Notes: generated by a model not told the origin, from the sequence alone. Counted from the first letter of the stretch, positions 38,099-51,661 are shown. The stretch is 64,000 bases of DNA from Atherinomorus stipes (GCA_023101725.1 JALJCO010010201.1:62001-126000); one strand, 5' to 3'. Program-made: numbers and translations.

Positions 38099-41000
38099 CT
38101 ACCAGTTATTATTGGTATCCCAGCAGGAAATTGAACAGATGACCCCCTCTCCATTTTGCCCAGAACCAGATGGGTTCAGTATCTGCGGGTGCAAGTGTGG
38201 CTTAGATCTTAACTCCTTTTAAAGTGTTTGATTATGAATGCAAATAGGACACGATACTTGCATGAGCCAACTCTTTCAACTGAGTCATCAAATATTTCAC
38301 ACAACCCATTTGCAAGCAAACATCCTCTTAAATAAGCCGAAAACATACTTCAAACAAAAGTTAGCACCATTGCTTTACAAGATGGAATCCTTCATAAAAG
38401 AAATGGACGATGTTGTCTATGTTTGGTGTCTTTAGCAACAACCAACAGAGCAACATGGTTCTTGATCACTAGTATATAGGCATAATGGGTTGTTGCATCC
38501 TCAGATATAAAATACAAACAAAGCTCCATGCACACAATGATGCAACATGCCAATATTGCATGTCAGGACCACCCATGCCGATATGCGAGTGCTGAGGGAG
38601 AATATAATGGCATACTGTGTAACTGCTGATAGAAAGCTAAAGGCTCTGCTAATCATGGATCTACTCCTGCTGAGACTGTTGTTCTTTCATGGGATACAGT
38701 TGTTCATTTACCATTGTTCCACAAATGTTATATAATCCGTTTTTCCCCCATGAGCAATTTGCCTTGAAAGACTACACTTGAAGAAATATTTAAATAAGCT
38801 GGAATGTAGGTAAACTTTTGCTTTAATGTAAACAAGGAAAAAGCCAACGGATTGAATGAGCTTGTAGTGATGGTTAAAAGTCCAAATAAACAACCTTAAG
38901 ACCATCTCATCCAGCCTTAACCTCTTAGTCACCTCCGCACCGTCTCCTCTCCACTTCCATCTCCAACGCACAGCTATCCCTATAGGCATCCCTGCAGCTC
39001 TTCATTAGTGTGTGCGTTTAGTTTTTCTGACTATGAAATGTGTGGGTGCATTTCCGAGCGACACATCCATCAGCAGACCCCCCTGTGGCTGCGCTGAGTG
39101 CTCTCCTGGCTCTAATTCTATAAAGCTGTCTCCAACTTATTATTACCACACATTACCGCTGACCATCGTGACACTGTAATAGAACTGTCCCTTTTGCTTC
39201 TGAGCCTGACAACACTCCCACTCCCCTTCCCACATTTCTGCTGTCATCTCATTCATCCCTCTGTTTCTGTCTCATTCTTGTGCCTTTTAATTTCAGTCAT
39301 GTCTATCATCGTTTCCCCCTTTGTGTCCTCTATTCTTACTTCAATTATCAAGTCTTAAGTCTAACCTAGAAACACTCCTTGACGGCTTCTTCCCTCTTTC
39401 TTCTACCCACTTTCCTGTGACTTCTTGTTGCCTACACTGTCCTTGGTTTTCTCCTCTTGTTTTCAGTTTGTACACTTTTCTGCTCCTCTCACTTCCTCTA
39501 GCTACATTTGTTAACTTTCACCATTGTCTTACGGTTGCTCGTTTTCTCCCTCTTACAACAAAATCATCCTCAATTCTTCAAGGAAGTGAATCCTGCAAAG
39601 GACAGGAAAAATAAACAGCTCCAGTAAACATTAACAAGAAATCCCATCACAAACATCCCTTGAGCTGTTCAAACAGCAGCTCTATGTATTTTTCTCATTA
39701 GTGATAGAGAGTTTAGGGTCCTGACAGAAAACCCTGCTGTCATCTGTCCTTGGGTATCATCTAGCATATTTGTCCAACCCTTGACTCGAGTTTTTCCAGT
39801 GCACCCACCACCTTTTGAAGCTACCCCGCTCCCATCTCGGTCAATTGAGCACACTGAATAAGTGTAGACTCTGGATGAAAGGGAGCGTCATAAGTGGCTG
39901 CTCAGCCAAGCGAATCAGTGATTACAACAATCTAGTGTGGTTTTCCCTCATATTTAGTTTCGCCTCTTTTTTTTTCCCCATCATCTTGCAAAACTTAAGG
40001 GCTGTGGGCATGGAAGTATTATTAACATCATTTTATCACTTTTCAAGCTTATAAAGCTCTGCATGGTGGCTCTGAAACATGCACGTTTGTGATGGTGACA
40101 ATAGTAAGAATGTGTAGCAGCTGAAAGCAAAGTATGCATCATTAGACCTGTGTTGTATGGTGTGATCTGTGATGTCCAAAAAAAATTCTCAGATACAAAA
40201 TCAATTTAGTATCGATTTACATATAAATCGGCATGGGTGTCAATACTTAGATGCCACTTTGGCATCTGCTGGTAATCTAAAAGAACCAATCACCCTTACC
40301 CATTTTCAACAGGCACTGCAGTGGGGAGCTTCTTCCGACAGCAGCTACCTGGTGGACCCATTGTTTTGTGTCACCAACTTAGCAACTTTGTCGCTATAAT
40401 GACGTTTTAGACCCTCTAGCGACTCAAAGAAGCAGCTACTGTTGTAATAAAGCAACTTTGTCTGGTATTATTAGAGATTTTGAAGACAGATGACAAATAA
40501 TGTTTCTCAATGAGCAACGGGTGTTGCTGCAAGCCCCCTCCATGTCCAAAAGCACTCACAAGAGACGGTCCTTGTGCAGCAGCAGTCCCACCTCCCAGTT
40601 GCAGTCAAAGCTGATGTACAACTCTGCTCCATGACTTGAGTCTAAAGATGCCACTGGCTGAACCCACATTAGCTTAAAGCCAGATAATAACGCTTATTAC
40701 TGTAGGGGGAAAAAAAAAAAAAAAAAAACATTTAAAAAGTTAAATCTTTTAAATTTTTTTGATCAATCTAGTTGAAAAACTATCTTTACTAATTTATTTG
40801 TTCTATTGTTTACTTGTTCTCAAGTATTGTGAAGCAAGGGAAACACAAATATGTACAACTAGGGATCGGCATCTTAGGTGATTTTCGAAGTCGACTAGTC
40901 AGGCTTAGCAAATTTGATAAATTATTTTCATCATATGTGGGCTCTAGTGTGCTTTATTGTATAGCAGATGGATGAGAAAGTGGGTCAGGAAGGTTGGGAT

Positions 41001-41442
41001 TGAACTGGGCTGTTTGCGCTCTTATGTGGCGGCTGCTATGCTAGTAGTAGCACAACATGGTGTTTACTTCACACATTATGCTACGTGAAGTAAACATTGC
41101 GCCCACATGAGTGTAAAGTTACAACAAAACTAGTTATCTTCCTCATCTTCCAGTCGTTTTTTTTTTTTGCTCCTGAAGCAAGATTTCAATGATGGCTTAG
41201 TAATTGTCCTGCTCTGGTTTGTCATCTCAACGGTAAAAGTTATGCCATAAACAGGTGTTAAACTTTCCCGCGGCAGATGCGAGGTGACACTCCTGGGTAA
41301 CTCTCCACCTTACCCTACAGAGGTGAAGCAGACACAGTACTCTGCTGGAACTGGAAGAGCTGTGTGCTGTTTACTGATGAAGCTACCAGCTTCAACAATG
41401 CTGCTGTCTGATCAGCCGACATGCTGCACGTTGTCTCTCTAC

Positions 41443-42230
41443 TAGGGCTGGACGATATTGAAAAAAAGATTATTGATAAAAAAAAAAATCTGTATCGATT
41501 GATATCGATATTTATTTAAAACAACAACAAAAAAAAGCCATCATCAACTTAAAAGCTATTTTAGGTGCAGCCCTGGCCATTTAAAAGGGGAAGTTTGTTC
41601 TTTGTCAATCTGGACCTATTCTCTAGCATGAATCCGTTCATTTCCTCCCCCAGACAGTTTTGGTGTAACTTGAATTCCTTCAAGAGATATTTAGATCCAC
41701 TCCAGATCAGCATATGTCCAATATAATGGAAGTGATGGGGCAACTTGGCACAGCCTCTTTATAAGGCATCATCCGCCACAAAATCCTTCATTTCACCAAT
41801 GTTTTGTTACCAAACATCAGTCGGACCCCCCTGTGAGCTCGAAGAGGCTTTTTTTGGTGATTCCTCCTTATATTGGACATACGCTGATCTGTAGTGGATC
41901 TAAATATCTCCCGAAGGAATTCAAGTTGCACCAAAACTGTCTGGGGGAGGAAATGAACAGATTTTATGCTAGGAAATAGGTCCAGGTTGAAAAAATACAA
42001 ACTTCCCCTTTAAGCTTTTGCTGAATGACCTACTGATAATAAAGATCACACTAACACTGAATTCCAATTCAGCCGCCTGGGTCTGCGTTTGTGATTGGTT
42101 TGGCGGAAGGAGTGACTGTAGCATCATGCTACCCAATAGGCTACAGCGGAAAACTGTGCTTCTATATTGAACTTTTATTGACCCTCTTTTTTTTCGATTG
42201 AAAAAACCTCTATCGATCGATTAAAAATAT
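41443..42230 (-). mobile_element. Partial hAT-like copy, reversed and interrupted
   Basis: It starts TAGGGCTGGACGATATTG. Read in reverse it shares AACCAATCACAAACG and TCTATCGA.. stretches with the element at 32966-34239. It is split by the foldback element 41581-42013 and lacks its far end. Confidence 0.6.
41581..42013. mobile_element. Foldback MITE with ~150-bp inverted arms, TTAA flanks
   Basis: The left arm (from 41581) and right arm (ending 42013) are inverted copies over about 150 bp, for example CAGACAGTTTTGGTG.AACTT and GATATTTAGATCCACT. TTAA bounds both ends. The centre is about 100 bp. A single-arm relative is at 61504. The structure fits a Kolobok-type foldback element. Confidence 0.85.
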
Positions 42231-43088
42231 GCGCTTCTGACTCATTTTCATGGCACACCAACATTCATTGTGCACATTTTCAAGCAGTCACTGTTCAAAG
42301 GTGTCCCGAGGCTCAGAAACAGCCGTAGGCTATGTAAGTTTTCCATCCAGGACGTGGCTGTAGGGTTGCCACCTGTCTGTATAAAATATAGAATAGTCCT
42401 TTAATTGACAGTTAAACCTTGCGTCCCGTATTGAACCAATATTTTTCCCATATTTCTATAAACGTTCATTACATAAGTCTGTCACACATATATAAACATT
42501 ACATTACATTAACAATAATAAGCAAAATAAAACAAGAATTTTCTAAAGCCAGCAAAGAAACAGCGGGATCTACGCCGGATCGTTCCTCCAGTCTGGATAT
42601 GTCTGCACCTGCGTGCCTGCGCGCGCTCCTCTCAGCACCCGCGCCTTTTAAAATGTCCACACCTGATACTTCAGCATGTTCTCAAAAGCGAAAACGCTTG
42701 CTAAAGAAAATACCTGAGTGGGAACAGGACCGTCCTTGACTAGACAGCGTTTGACATCATCACACATCAGGAAAGCAACACTGCAGGCACGTGAGAACCA
42801 TAAAGACGACCTAAACGTGAGTGTCCCATCTTCATCCCCTCATCTCCTGAGACTGAATCAGTCATGACGTCACGTCCCGTATAGGATCAGTATCCTATCT
42901 GGTTGTGTTTTTGCCAGATGTCAGAGCATGGGCAGAGCCTACTTTAGGAGAGTGGTGGTTTGGTTAGTTGGTTGATTGTTTAGGATGTTGACTTTTTAAA
43001 GTTGAATAAATGATCATTTATTTAATATACAGTATCCAATAGTAGTAGTAGCCAACATAAATGTTTATTTAAACAATAAATCATACCT

Positions 43089-43296
43089 CTTGACTTTTTT
43101 TTTTTTTTTAAGACAAATTGTTTTCTCATGACACGTCACGTCATAATGCGTCACGTCGGAATTCCCAGTCAGCTGTCTAAATAAGACACATCACACCAGG
43201 AAGTCCAACAACTTCTGATTAAGGCTGAAGTGACAGCCGAAACTGTCAAGGTTAGCTCAGCTACAACAATTTGTCTTAGGAAAAAAAAAAGTCAAG
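43089..43296. repeat. Inverted repeat, ~33-bp arms with 142-bp spacer
   Basis: CTTGACTTTT...AAGACAAATTGTT at 43089-43122 is mirrored by AACAATTTGTCTTA...GTCAAG at 43265-43296. The arms differ in the length of the T/A run. The spacer has GACAGCCGAAACTGTCAAGG, a phrase seen in some retroelement tails; class unknown. Confidence 0.7.
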
Positions 43297-44459
43297 AAGA
43301 TTATCTCACTGAAGACAAGATGAACATCCTGAATAAAAATAAAAAATACTAATAAATTGACAGTTGATAGATAAATATTGTTGCAAGATTTTTATTAGAA
43401 TACATATACACATTTTTCTAGATATAAATTTTTTTTATAGCTTTCTGTGTATTCTGTTTCAAATGTTTATTTTAAGGAATACAGTGTTATCACTACATTA
43501 ATTATTTTGTTTGTGTGGTTTAACTGTCTGGATGACTTGACTTTCTTTCAAGTCATAAGAGGCAGCAAAAGAAATACTGTTCAGTAGAATTAATCTGTCA
43601 TCCCACTCTACGTTATCTAAGTTATATTTAAAAGGTCATTGTTGCCCACTCCACACAAACAGATCTCCTCTGGGTGCTGGTGCTGCATGTGATATGTGCA
43701 TGACAGTCCCTCATTAACTAGGTCTTACTGATAATGCAAAACTAAGTTTTGTGCATTTGGCACTTTGCTGTAAATTTTTCCTCACTGCATTTTAAATAGA
43801 GATGGATGCAATTACAACATATGTAGCCTAAATACCAGCACTTTCCATGCAACAATGTTGCATAAAAAATGTGTTCATTAAAAGCATTTAAAGCTTTCAG
43901 TGTGACCAATTTCTTTATTGATCACCCCTTTCCTAAAAGCACTGGCACAAAATCAAGCACTGTTGTGGGCACCCCACGCCACCGGTGTCTGGCCTTTGGT
44001 GGTCATGGCTGTGATGAGCTGTCGTGGGTGTTCCTTTTTTTTTTTTTTCTGAAAGGTGACAAACCTACACGGCTGTGACAATGCAGCTGGCTACTGGTTG
44101 TGCACCGCGTCATGTACTAGCCAACAGATATGAACCAGATATGAACACAGCGGGTGTTTTGAACCTGCATTATGTCAGATTCAGTAACAAAATGCAAGGA
44201 AACATTACCGGAGGAAGAGAGGATAAGAAAGAAGAAGGGACAGAACAAGAGTCAAGACAAGACTGTCTTTTACTGGCTGGAGTGAATCACAGTACAGGTA
44301 CGATGCAAGATGGATGCTAGTTTAGCCATCGATAGGAGGCACGTCACTGAGAAAACTACTAAAAGTTCCGTTGTGTGTCTTTAAAGTGGCCACACTGTTA
44401 TTTAACCAGCACAATTGACAGCAGCATGTCTCTGCACAAGGAGACATTATGCAATCGAC

Positions 44460-44490
<31 letters not shown>

Positions 44491-44552
44491 CGACTTAGTG
44501 CCATTTTGACTAATTGATTAATCAATTTGTTGTGCACATCCCTAAAACTAAC

Positions 44553-44855
44553 TAGGGATGTAACGATAACCGGTAAAATGGTTAACCGTGATAAAATTCC
44601 CAATTGTTAGTAATACCGTTTCAAATTTTAATTATCGTTAAAATCGTGACTGATTACTGCACTTTGAAAAACTCCCAGTGATGCTGCTCACTGGCTGGAA
44701 AAGCAGCAGCAGTCGCAGTTTGTAATGTTTAATTTATGAAAAAATGGCAGAAGGCAACAAACGTGCCCACATGGACAGAACTCTTGAGATTTTTCCCCTT
44801 TTAAAGAGGACAAAGTAGACATTTAGACCCATTTGGGGTATCTTTAAAGATGGTG

Positions 44856-44888
<33 letters not shown>

Positions 44889-44986
44889 GGAGGGGGTATT
44901 TCTATTATATTGCGATAAAAATGATAACCGTGACCATTTTGGTCACAATAACTGTGATATGAAATTTTCATAATGTTGCATCCCTA
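44553..44986. mobile_element. hAT-like MITE (TAGGGATGTAACGATAACCG)
   Basis: The ends TAGGGATGTAACGATAA and inverted TAGGGATGCAACATTAT match well. 434 bp with an internal poly(A) run (about 44860-44885). I see no matching 8-bp flanks. It begins 9 bp after another inverted CATCCCTA end. Confidence 0.75.
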
Positions 44987-45918
44987 GCTGTTTGTAAGTC
45001 TATGGGTTTTTAGACATGAAGCTTATCGCCTGTCATCCACCATCTTTGCGTCTTTATTTGATCAAATAGAGTCAAAGTTACCAGTCACAAGAGTCAAAGT
45101 TAAAGAAGAGCACACAGCACATTTCATCAGTTCTCCTGTGACAGCAATAGATTCTTTGAGTGTGCTTTGTAATAGAGCCTTTACAGCTCCATCAACTATT
45201 GCCCACTGATGTTTAGATACAAATGGCAAAATGTTTTGGGGATTTAGGGGGCTGATGAGTGGTAATGGAGTTGAACTGACAGCAAAGACTGTGCATTGCA
45301 AAATCCATCTTTTTTACGCTTCTTTCTTTTCAGAGATCTTTTATGCTTGCTTTTTATGATGTTTTAACCTGCAGAAGAAAAAAAGCATCCACATAATGTC
45401 ATGTGATCAACAGCCCACCCAATCTTCATTCTCCTTCAGTGCAATAAAAACAGAAAGTTATCGAGGTGTTACATAGCAGAGTTGACAGCAAATATTAAGT
45501 TGGTAGCAGAGAGGTGATTGTTGATTCTAAGATGCATCTCTTTGTAAAAAGCAAACAGTTTCTGCATCAGTGCAGTGATGGAGCATAAATTCGCAGAAAT
45601 GCAGCAGGAACTAAATTATAGTCTAAAACCCATAATTGTTGATTTTCTGACTGAAGTGGACTGAAAAAGGTGCAGTTATAACAGCAGGTTGCGTTCAACA
45701 GGAGGTACACACCAAAGAAAAAGTGGCAGCAAAATATCAACACAGAAGTTAGCACTGACATTATGCTAACGCCACTGCGACATGACGAGAAGAAAACATA
45801 ATGTGTGTTAAAAACAGCCCTGACACAAGATGTGGACAGCTTTGGAGTTTGTAGAGTTCTTAACACAAACTAGGTAAAACAGACACGCTGTTTAAATCTG
45901 CCTTGCTGAATGTTGTTT

Positions 45919-46146
45919 TTAAAGCCAGAGTTGGTAATCCAGCTCAGAAACACTTTTTGCTATACTGGGTGAAATGGTCCTTCTATCCTGACAGTATCAA
46001 TACATCATTTATTCATAAAAGGGAAGATAAAAAGTCAGACCTCTGTGAGAACTTCGGTTCTGTAAAAACACTTACAAACCCCTGCCATTTGCACCGAAAG
46101 GCAGGAATTGGTCATTCGCAACTTATAGAAAGAACGAATCAATGCC

Positions 46147-46148
<2 letters not shown>
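45919..46148 (+). mobile_element. Truncated copy of the 28429 TTAA MITE
   Basis: It shares AGAGTTGGTAATCC, GGGTGAAATGGTCCTTC, AAAAGTCAGACCTCTGTGAG and CAGGAATTGGTCATT with 28429-28670, in the same order and orientation. It stops where the (TA)n microsatellite starts. Confidence 0.8.
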
Positions 46149-46221
<73 letters not shown>

Positions 46222-46223
46222 TG

Positions 46224-46267
<44 letters not shown>

Positions 46268-46290
46268 CACACGCGCACCCACCACACACA
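46149..46290. repeat. (TA)n/(CA)n compound microsatellite
   Basis: Alternating blocks of TA and CA of about 140 bp, directly at the break of the truncated MITE. Confidence 0.97.
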
Positions 46291-46504
46291 CACAGAGTCA
46301 TCCTTGAAATTATTCATACCCTCCAATTACAGAAAAGGCTAGATTCACAATATTAATTCAACAAGAAACTAATGATGACAAAAAAATTTACAAAATTATA
46401 ATTTTGTGAAATAAAACATTGCTTTTGAATTGTGCAGGGTGCAATCAGGTGTTTCTCTAATGTTCAAAGACGTCTACACCTGTTGACAGCTGTGTTGGTC
46501 CACT

Positions 46505-46620
46505 GTTCATTGGAAAGGTGCTCTAATGTGTCTGGGATTATTTTGTTTGTTTCTTTGTGTAATGATTATATTCAACTAGTAGTTAAACATACACACATTA
46601 GTGCACCTTTCCAATGAGCA
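46505..46620. repeat. Inverted repeat, 28-bp arms
   Basis: TCATTGGAAAGGTGCTCTAA at 46508-46527 is mirrored by TTAGTGCACCTTTCCAATGA at 46599-46618. The arms of about 28 bp have a few mismatches and a ~60-bp spacer. Confidence 0.8.
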
Positions 46621-46629
46621 GTGGCAGTG

Positions 46630-46687
46630 ACATGTCGTTCCTTTGAAAAACACGGTGCATTTTCTATCTTTCAAAGGGACGACATGT
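46630..46687. repeat. Second, adjacent hairpin, 19-bp arms
   Basis: ACATGTCGTTCCTTTGAAA and TTTCAAAGGGACGACATGT pair with one mismatch across a 20-base loop. It starts 10 bases after the previous inverted repeat. Confidence 0.82.
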
Positions 46688-49600
46688 ACGGGTAAAAGAG
46701 GACGTTTCATCACCTTATAATACGAAGCCTGCATAAACATACGAATAAATATACGAGGCACGGGACAAGAGCCCCACGATACCACTGGTTTCAAAGCGGA
46801 TGAATGGACTGATAGTTTACTCTGAGACGGAGCAGCGGAGTTTGAAAGTGAAACTAACAAGTTGGAGATCATTTCACCACAGATGCTCCTCAGCATTCTG
46901 GAGGAGAAAAGAACGGCGTCACAGCGGGACTCACTGAAGTAGCTATGAGGGAAACTACGGTGGGGAAGCCTGAATGTGGAAGCTGCATTTTGGCTGCATG
47001 TGCCACAGAGCGCGTAAACGTCACACGCCATTGCGCGGAATCCCGACCAGTAGCCGGCTGGACTTAGTCGAGTAATCGGCTATATAGCCGGCAGCCGGCG
47101 CTTGTGGAAAGCACTGGTATGGCATAGGAAAGTGTTGTTTTCACTATGATTCAGTATCTCTAATTTTAGGAAATACAGCCCAAGAAATCAGTTATGGAAT
47201 ATACGACACCGTTAAGTTTTTCATTCAACTCTAAGACAAGAAAAATATCTTCTAAATCTGAAGTAGCAGAGGGATCTATATACTTATTTGTATAGAACCT
47301 ACGGGTTTCAGAGGTTGCAATGTAAGCTCCCATCACAAATTTCACTTGACAGAGGTGTTGATAGATGCTCTACGAAGCCAAACTACTACCCAGGTAAAGC
47401 ACTGGTAAACTAGTGTAGCCATTAGATTTGTCCATTTTATAGGTAACTGACTCTAATGTTACACAGACAAGTTTCACAGCCAGAACCATGGGAGCTGGCA
47501 TGTGTGCTAGTTTCTGCTAAGGACTTCCGGGTAACGCGGTCACAGGGTATTCTAGATTGAGGATATACCCCTTTTTTTTTTTAACTTAAAATACTACCAT
47601 GAAAATTTGTACTCAAGGGTTGAACAACTTGGAATAAATTAAGTATATACATATTTTAGATGCACCGATTCATTTGCACTCGATTAATCACAACTGAATC
47701 AATTGTGAGGCCAACAAAGACTCTCAGCTCAATTTCCTATGTACATGTTAAAGCCCTTATTTTACCCCTTCTGGCTTAAAAGCATGTTTCAGTGACTTTC
47801 AAAGAACATCTAAGCTTTGGAAGGGCATAGCAGAAAGGAACACAAAGCAGTAGAGAGCACAGAGAAGCAGAGGAATAAAATGACAAGCTGATGAAAAGAA
47901 TAAGAAGAAAATGAGATGAGAAGGAGTCAAGCAAATGTTTGGGGATGGGGAAAGGAAAAGGGAACAAAAATAAGACCTGAACCAATGGGAAATGAGCAGA
48001 AGTGATGAGTATGAGAACAGTCAATGGAGCAGAGACAAACCAGGAATAAAACGAACCATCTGGAACATGAAACTTAAAGTAATAAAGACTTTCTGTCCTT
48101 TCTCCACAACTTATTCAGCCAAGACCAGAAATGTGAATGTGTGTGTTTGTGTGTGTGTAGTGTGCTACAGATGGTATGCTGTTGTACAAACACCAATTAC
48201 ATTGGGCAACTACAAAAATACATATTATCTAGCATGCCAAACAAAGGATTATCTTGTCTGTCAGACATGTTTGTTCTGTGTTACACTACAAATTAAATAT
48301 TGGATAAATTTATCACCTAAAGTGCAGCTGAATGCAAACAGCTAATGAGAATATCATTATGGAGATCTTTAATATGCTTTATCATGTCTTTTATTTCCTC
48401 CGTCTCCCATGAATGTAGTTATTAATGAAGCCAGACCATTTGAAGCACACATACACACAAACACACTCTATTATCACATCTTCATTAATATGACTGTACA
48501 TACGCCTGCTTTTGTCAGCACTATCTCTCTCATCTATACACTGTACAGCCACAGAGTGGGCCATGCTTTGAATGCTCAGAGCCGGGAAAACACTCCGGTC
48601 AGCACCACTGTCTGCTGGGTAAAGCCGCATGTTTGCCTACAGGAGCAACTATATGAATGATTTTTCATGTGGATCAAATGGATCCATGCATGATCTTTTC
48701 TATAAGCCAAACACAACAAACTCCACAGAGGTTTGGACATTTGATTTTTTGAAGCAAGGTGGAAGATTTGGATGTGAAGTATTGGTTTTTGAGTCAACGT
48801 TAAACTGAAACTTCAGAAAAAAATAATTTTTTAAGCACCATTTCTTCTTCATGAAACTACAGTATATTATACCATGAAATTACATTTTTATAACACTAGT
48901 AAGTCATTCTCTAATTAGCCTTCACTTTGGGAACACTTGGAAATGGATATTCAGTTCCTGACTTGAGAATAATATATTCCACGGTGACTTTCAATACCTT
49001 ATTCATGAATTCAATTTGCCCTGATAATGACTAGAGAGTTCCTGGAAATGAAATGACCTTTAACCTCGCCAAAAACAAATGAAGCATTTCAATTTTATCG
49101 CATGAAAAAGGGAGCAATGCACGACCAAGCTACCAAAAATGTACAAGAAAGAGACAAGCTATAATGTTTGGGTATAATTGTAAATAATCTCTGAAACATG
49201 ACAGATATCTTAATGGCGCAATCACCTGCCGATTCACATATCTAGTCGTCTTTAAAGGATTTTTTTTTCTCAAAATTTATCAGGGGAAAAGCAGGGAAAA
49301 AAACATAGAACGCACTGACTTTTACAGTGACCCCCCCCCCAAACATTCTCTCACAAGAGTAGATGTGAGATTTTGACTGGGCAGAAAGCTGTTTATGATA
49401 ATTAAGAATCTATTTACAGAGGAAAACCTAGCTGGTATTCTCAGATAAATGGTCAAGGGAACCGTCATTTAGCAACAGACACTCGCGCTTAAATTTCAGT
49501 TGCGCAAAAACTCCAGGTATTACAGTACGGCTTACACATTAGCTGCAAAGGGGAAAATAGAGATCCACAACAAGATGGTCACCACATACAGATTAAACGA

Positions 49601-50708
49601 TTGCAGTGGCATAAATTATTGCCATGTTTTAGTTGCGAGACTGGCAACAATAGCACAATCACTGCAACCAGTCATTGATCACCACCCTGCCTGAGTTCAT
49701 GGCAACGGCTGCATCACAACACTGTCAATCATGGATGGATAAACAGTCTTTTGCCCAACAAAAAAAAAAAAAAAACCGATTGTGGAGCCATTTACAAATA
49801 TAGCATAGCATGGCATGGCCTTCTTCCTCATATCTCGTGTTGTGGAGAGCGCACTCTTGTGGACTATTGTGGTTTGATTTAAGAGGGCAAACGAAAAATC
49901 TCAGTCACTTTCAAATTTTGGATTTTCAGGCAAGTTTTGAATGAGGTCTGACACCAAAATAATTTTTTTTTAACAAGGAAAACTGCAATTTTCCAGGTGA
50001 TGACTCCTTTAACTATACTCTGAGTAACTCAAAACAAGTTAAACATACATCCCTGAAAAAAAGACAAAAACAGCATTACTGTTTTAGAAGTTTCAACAGT
50101 GGCTACAAACACAAAACATTACATTTAAATCTTGCCCCCACTGAAACGAGTTTAGGCGAATCTGTTTTATCCACATAACAATGGAAATAATCCAGAAGGA
50201 AATAAATCTAAAAACAAAAAAATGGCAAGAACCGGTGACGCCATAGCTCCACCTCTCCCTCAACCCCAACACACAACCCCCCTTACAGCTACAACCATGG
50301 ACTACAGGGATGAGTTCTTGTTGCCGAAGCTCCAGCACGTGACATAACTAACAACAAACTCAACTCTTCCTCATCTGTACACATTTTTGTCTTGTTTAGC
50401 TCATCTTCCTCTTTGTATTTTATTTAAAAATCACATGAGTTTATGTGCATCCCCATGTCTAATCCTGTTTAAGTTGCATTTCTGCGGCAGCTCCCCTTAC
50501 AGGCCTGGCACACATATCACACATATCACAGCGTTTGCAGTGGTTTTGACTGGACGCGCACATTTCTCAAAACAATTCCATCTATATGGGAAACTTTTCT
50601 TTTAACAACAAAATTTGTTCCATGGCTGTGTGGATGTAGACCTAGTCAAATCTGACTCATTCAAAGATAATTTTGCACATCTTGTGTGCAAATTTGTGTT
50701 ATACTCAC

Positions 50709-50773
50709 CCCATTCTTTGGGTAGGCCACCCATCCGAGGTCTCCCATCACCGAGCGAGAATCCAGCAAGTTCA
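50709..50773 (-). CDS. epha6: epha6 exon 2: start of ligand-binding domain
   Basis: This 65-bp exon encodes [20 protein letters not shown] plus NG (residues 34-55), the first beta strands of the ephrin-binding domain. The acceptor is TTTTTAACAG|TGAAC and the donor AATGGG|GTGAGT. It enters in phase 1 and leaves in phase 0. The [11 protein letters not shown] motif opens the mature protein in nearly all Eph receptors, and 65 bp is the usual length of this exon. It joins exon 3 to read KNG-WEEIG. It stands alone between introns of 6.8 and 14.8 kb. Confidence 0.95.
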
Positions 50774-51661
50774 CTGTTAAAAGTTGAAAAAGAAAAATAA
50801 TTAAATATGCACAAAAATACCCCTCCCTCCCCCCCAAAAAAACAATCAATTATGAAAACAGACTAAGTGTATCTGCTCTTTGTAAAAGCCACCATCAAAT
50901 ACCAAATCCTTGTCATTTCCAATCTCATCGTGCACTTATGGCATATCCTGGGGCTGTTTGGTGTTTTTTTCCTCCCTATTTTATCTTCACTAATGTTGCC
51001 ATGATAAAACCATTTACACTCATCAAGTAATCAGCTAAAGAAGGTCAGGACTTGTTGCGAGTGCATCACAATTTGATTTGAGGGTTTTTAAATGGACTCA
51101 ATCTTAATGACAAAATGAGGCTTTGAAAGTAGCTTTTTAAAATTTAACAATTATTCCTCTGCTCAATCTTAACTCACATAAAAGGATTTTTATTGGTGTG
51201 CATTTGACAAAATTAATGTCCAATTTAAAATTTCATTCAACAGACTGCAATTTGCTTCCAGTTTATGTGTGTGTATGTATGTGCCTTTTACTGTATACCT
51301 GACAGAATACAAGATTTGTTCCCATTTTGCATTAGTGTTTTTCATGTATTAGTGTGTTGATTAAATATTAAGCAGGCTTGTTGGCAAAAGCACATATTCC
51401 TCACGAGAAACCCAAACTTTAGACTTAGATTCACACAATTCAGTGTCTTCAAAACAAGTTGTAATAGGGATGCACGATATAATCGACCCCCTATCTTTAT
51501 CGGCCTATACAGTATCTGCCTTAAAACTGTGTATCGGACATCGGCCACTCCATCGATATTGATTCAATATTTAACCGATCAGCCCGCTGTTTCTAATGTC
51601 TAAAACAAACATAACAAACTTCTTCAAAAACTTATTTTTTACAGACTTTAAAACTTCTAAA

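Larger units (their letters stand above)
40863..44545. mobile_element. Possible large hAT-like composite
   Basis: A left end TAGGGATCGGCATC with TCGACTAGTC nearby, and a right end TTGATTAATCAATTTGTTGT then GCACATCCCTA, resemble opposite ends of one hAT family. The flanking octamers do not match, so the two ends may belong to different copies. Confidence 0.3.
35934..50708 (-). other. Intron 2 (14.8 kb)
   Basis: It carries a (CA)n tract, hAT-like and TTAA-flanked repeats at 40863-44986, a (TA)n/(CA)n block at 46149-46290 and adjacent hairpins at 46505-46687. I see no gene in 36000-40800 or 47100-50700. Confidence 0.85.

Noticed and set aside
45903..46307. 134-codon open frame with a long (YI)n tail
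   Set aside because: It translates the truncated MITE and the (TA)n microsatellite, which explains the YIYI repeats.
46576..47031. 151-codon open frame on the minus strand
   Set aside because: It covers the paired hairpins and repeat-like DNA, with no recognisable domain and no exon structure.
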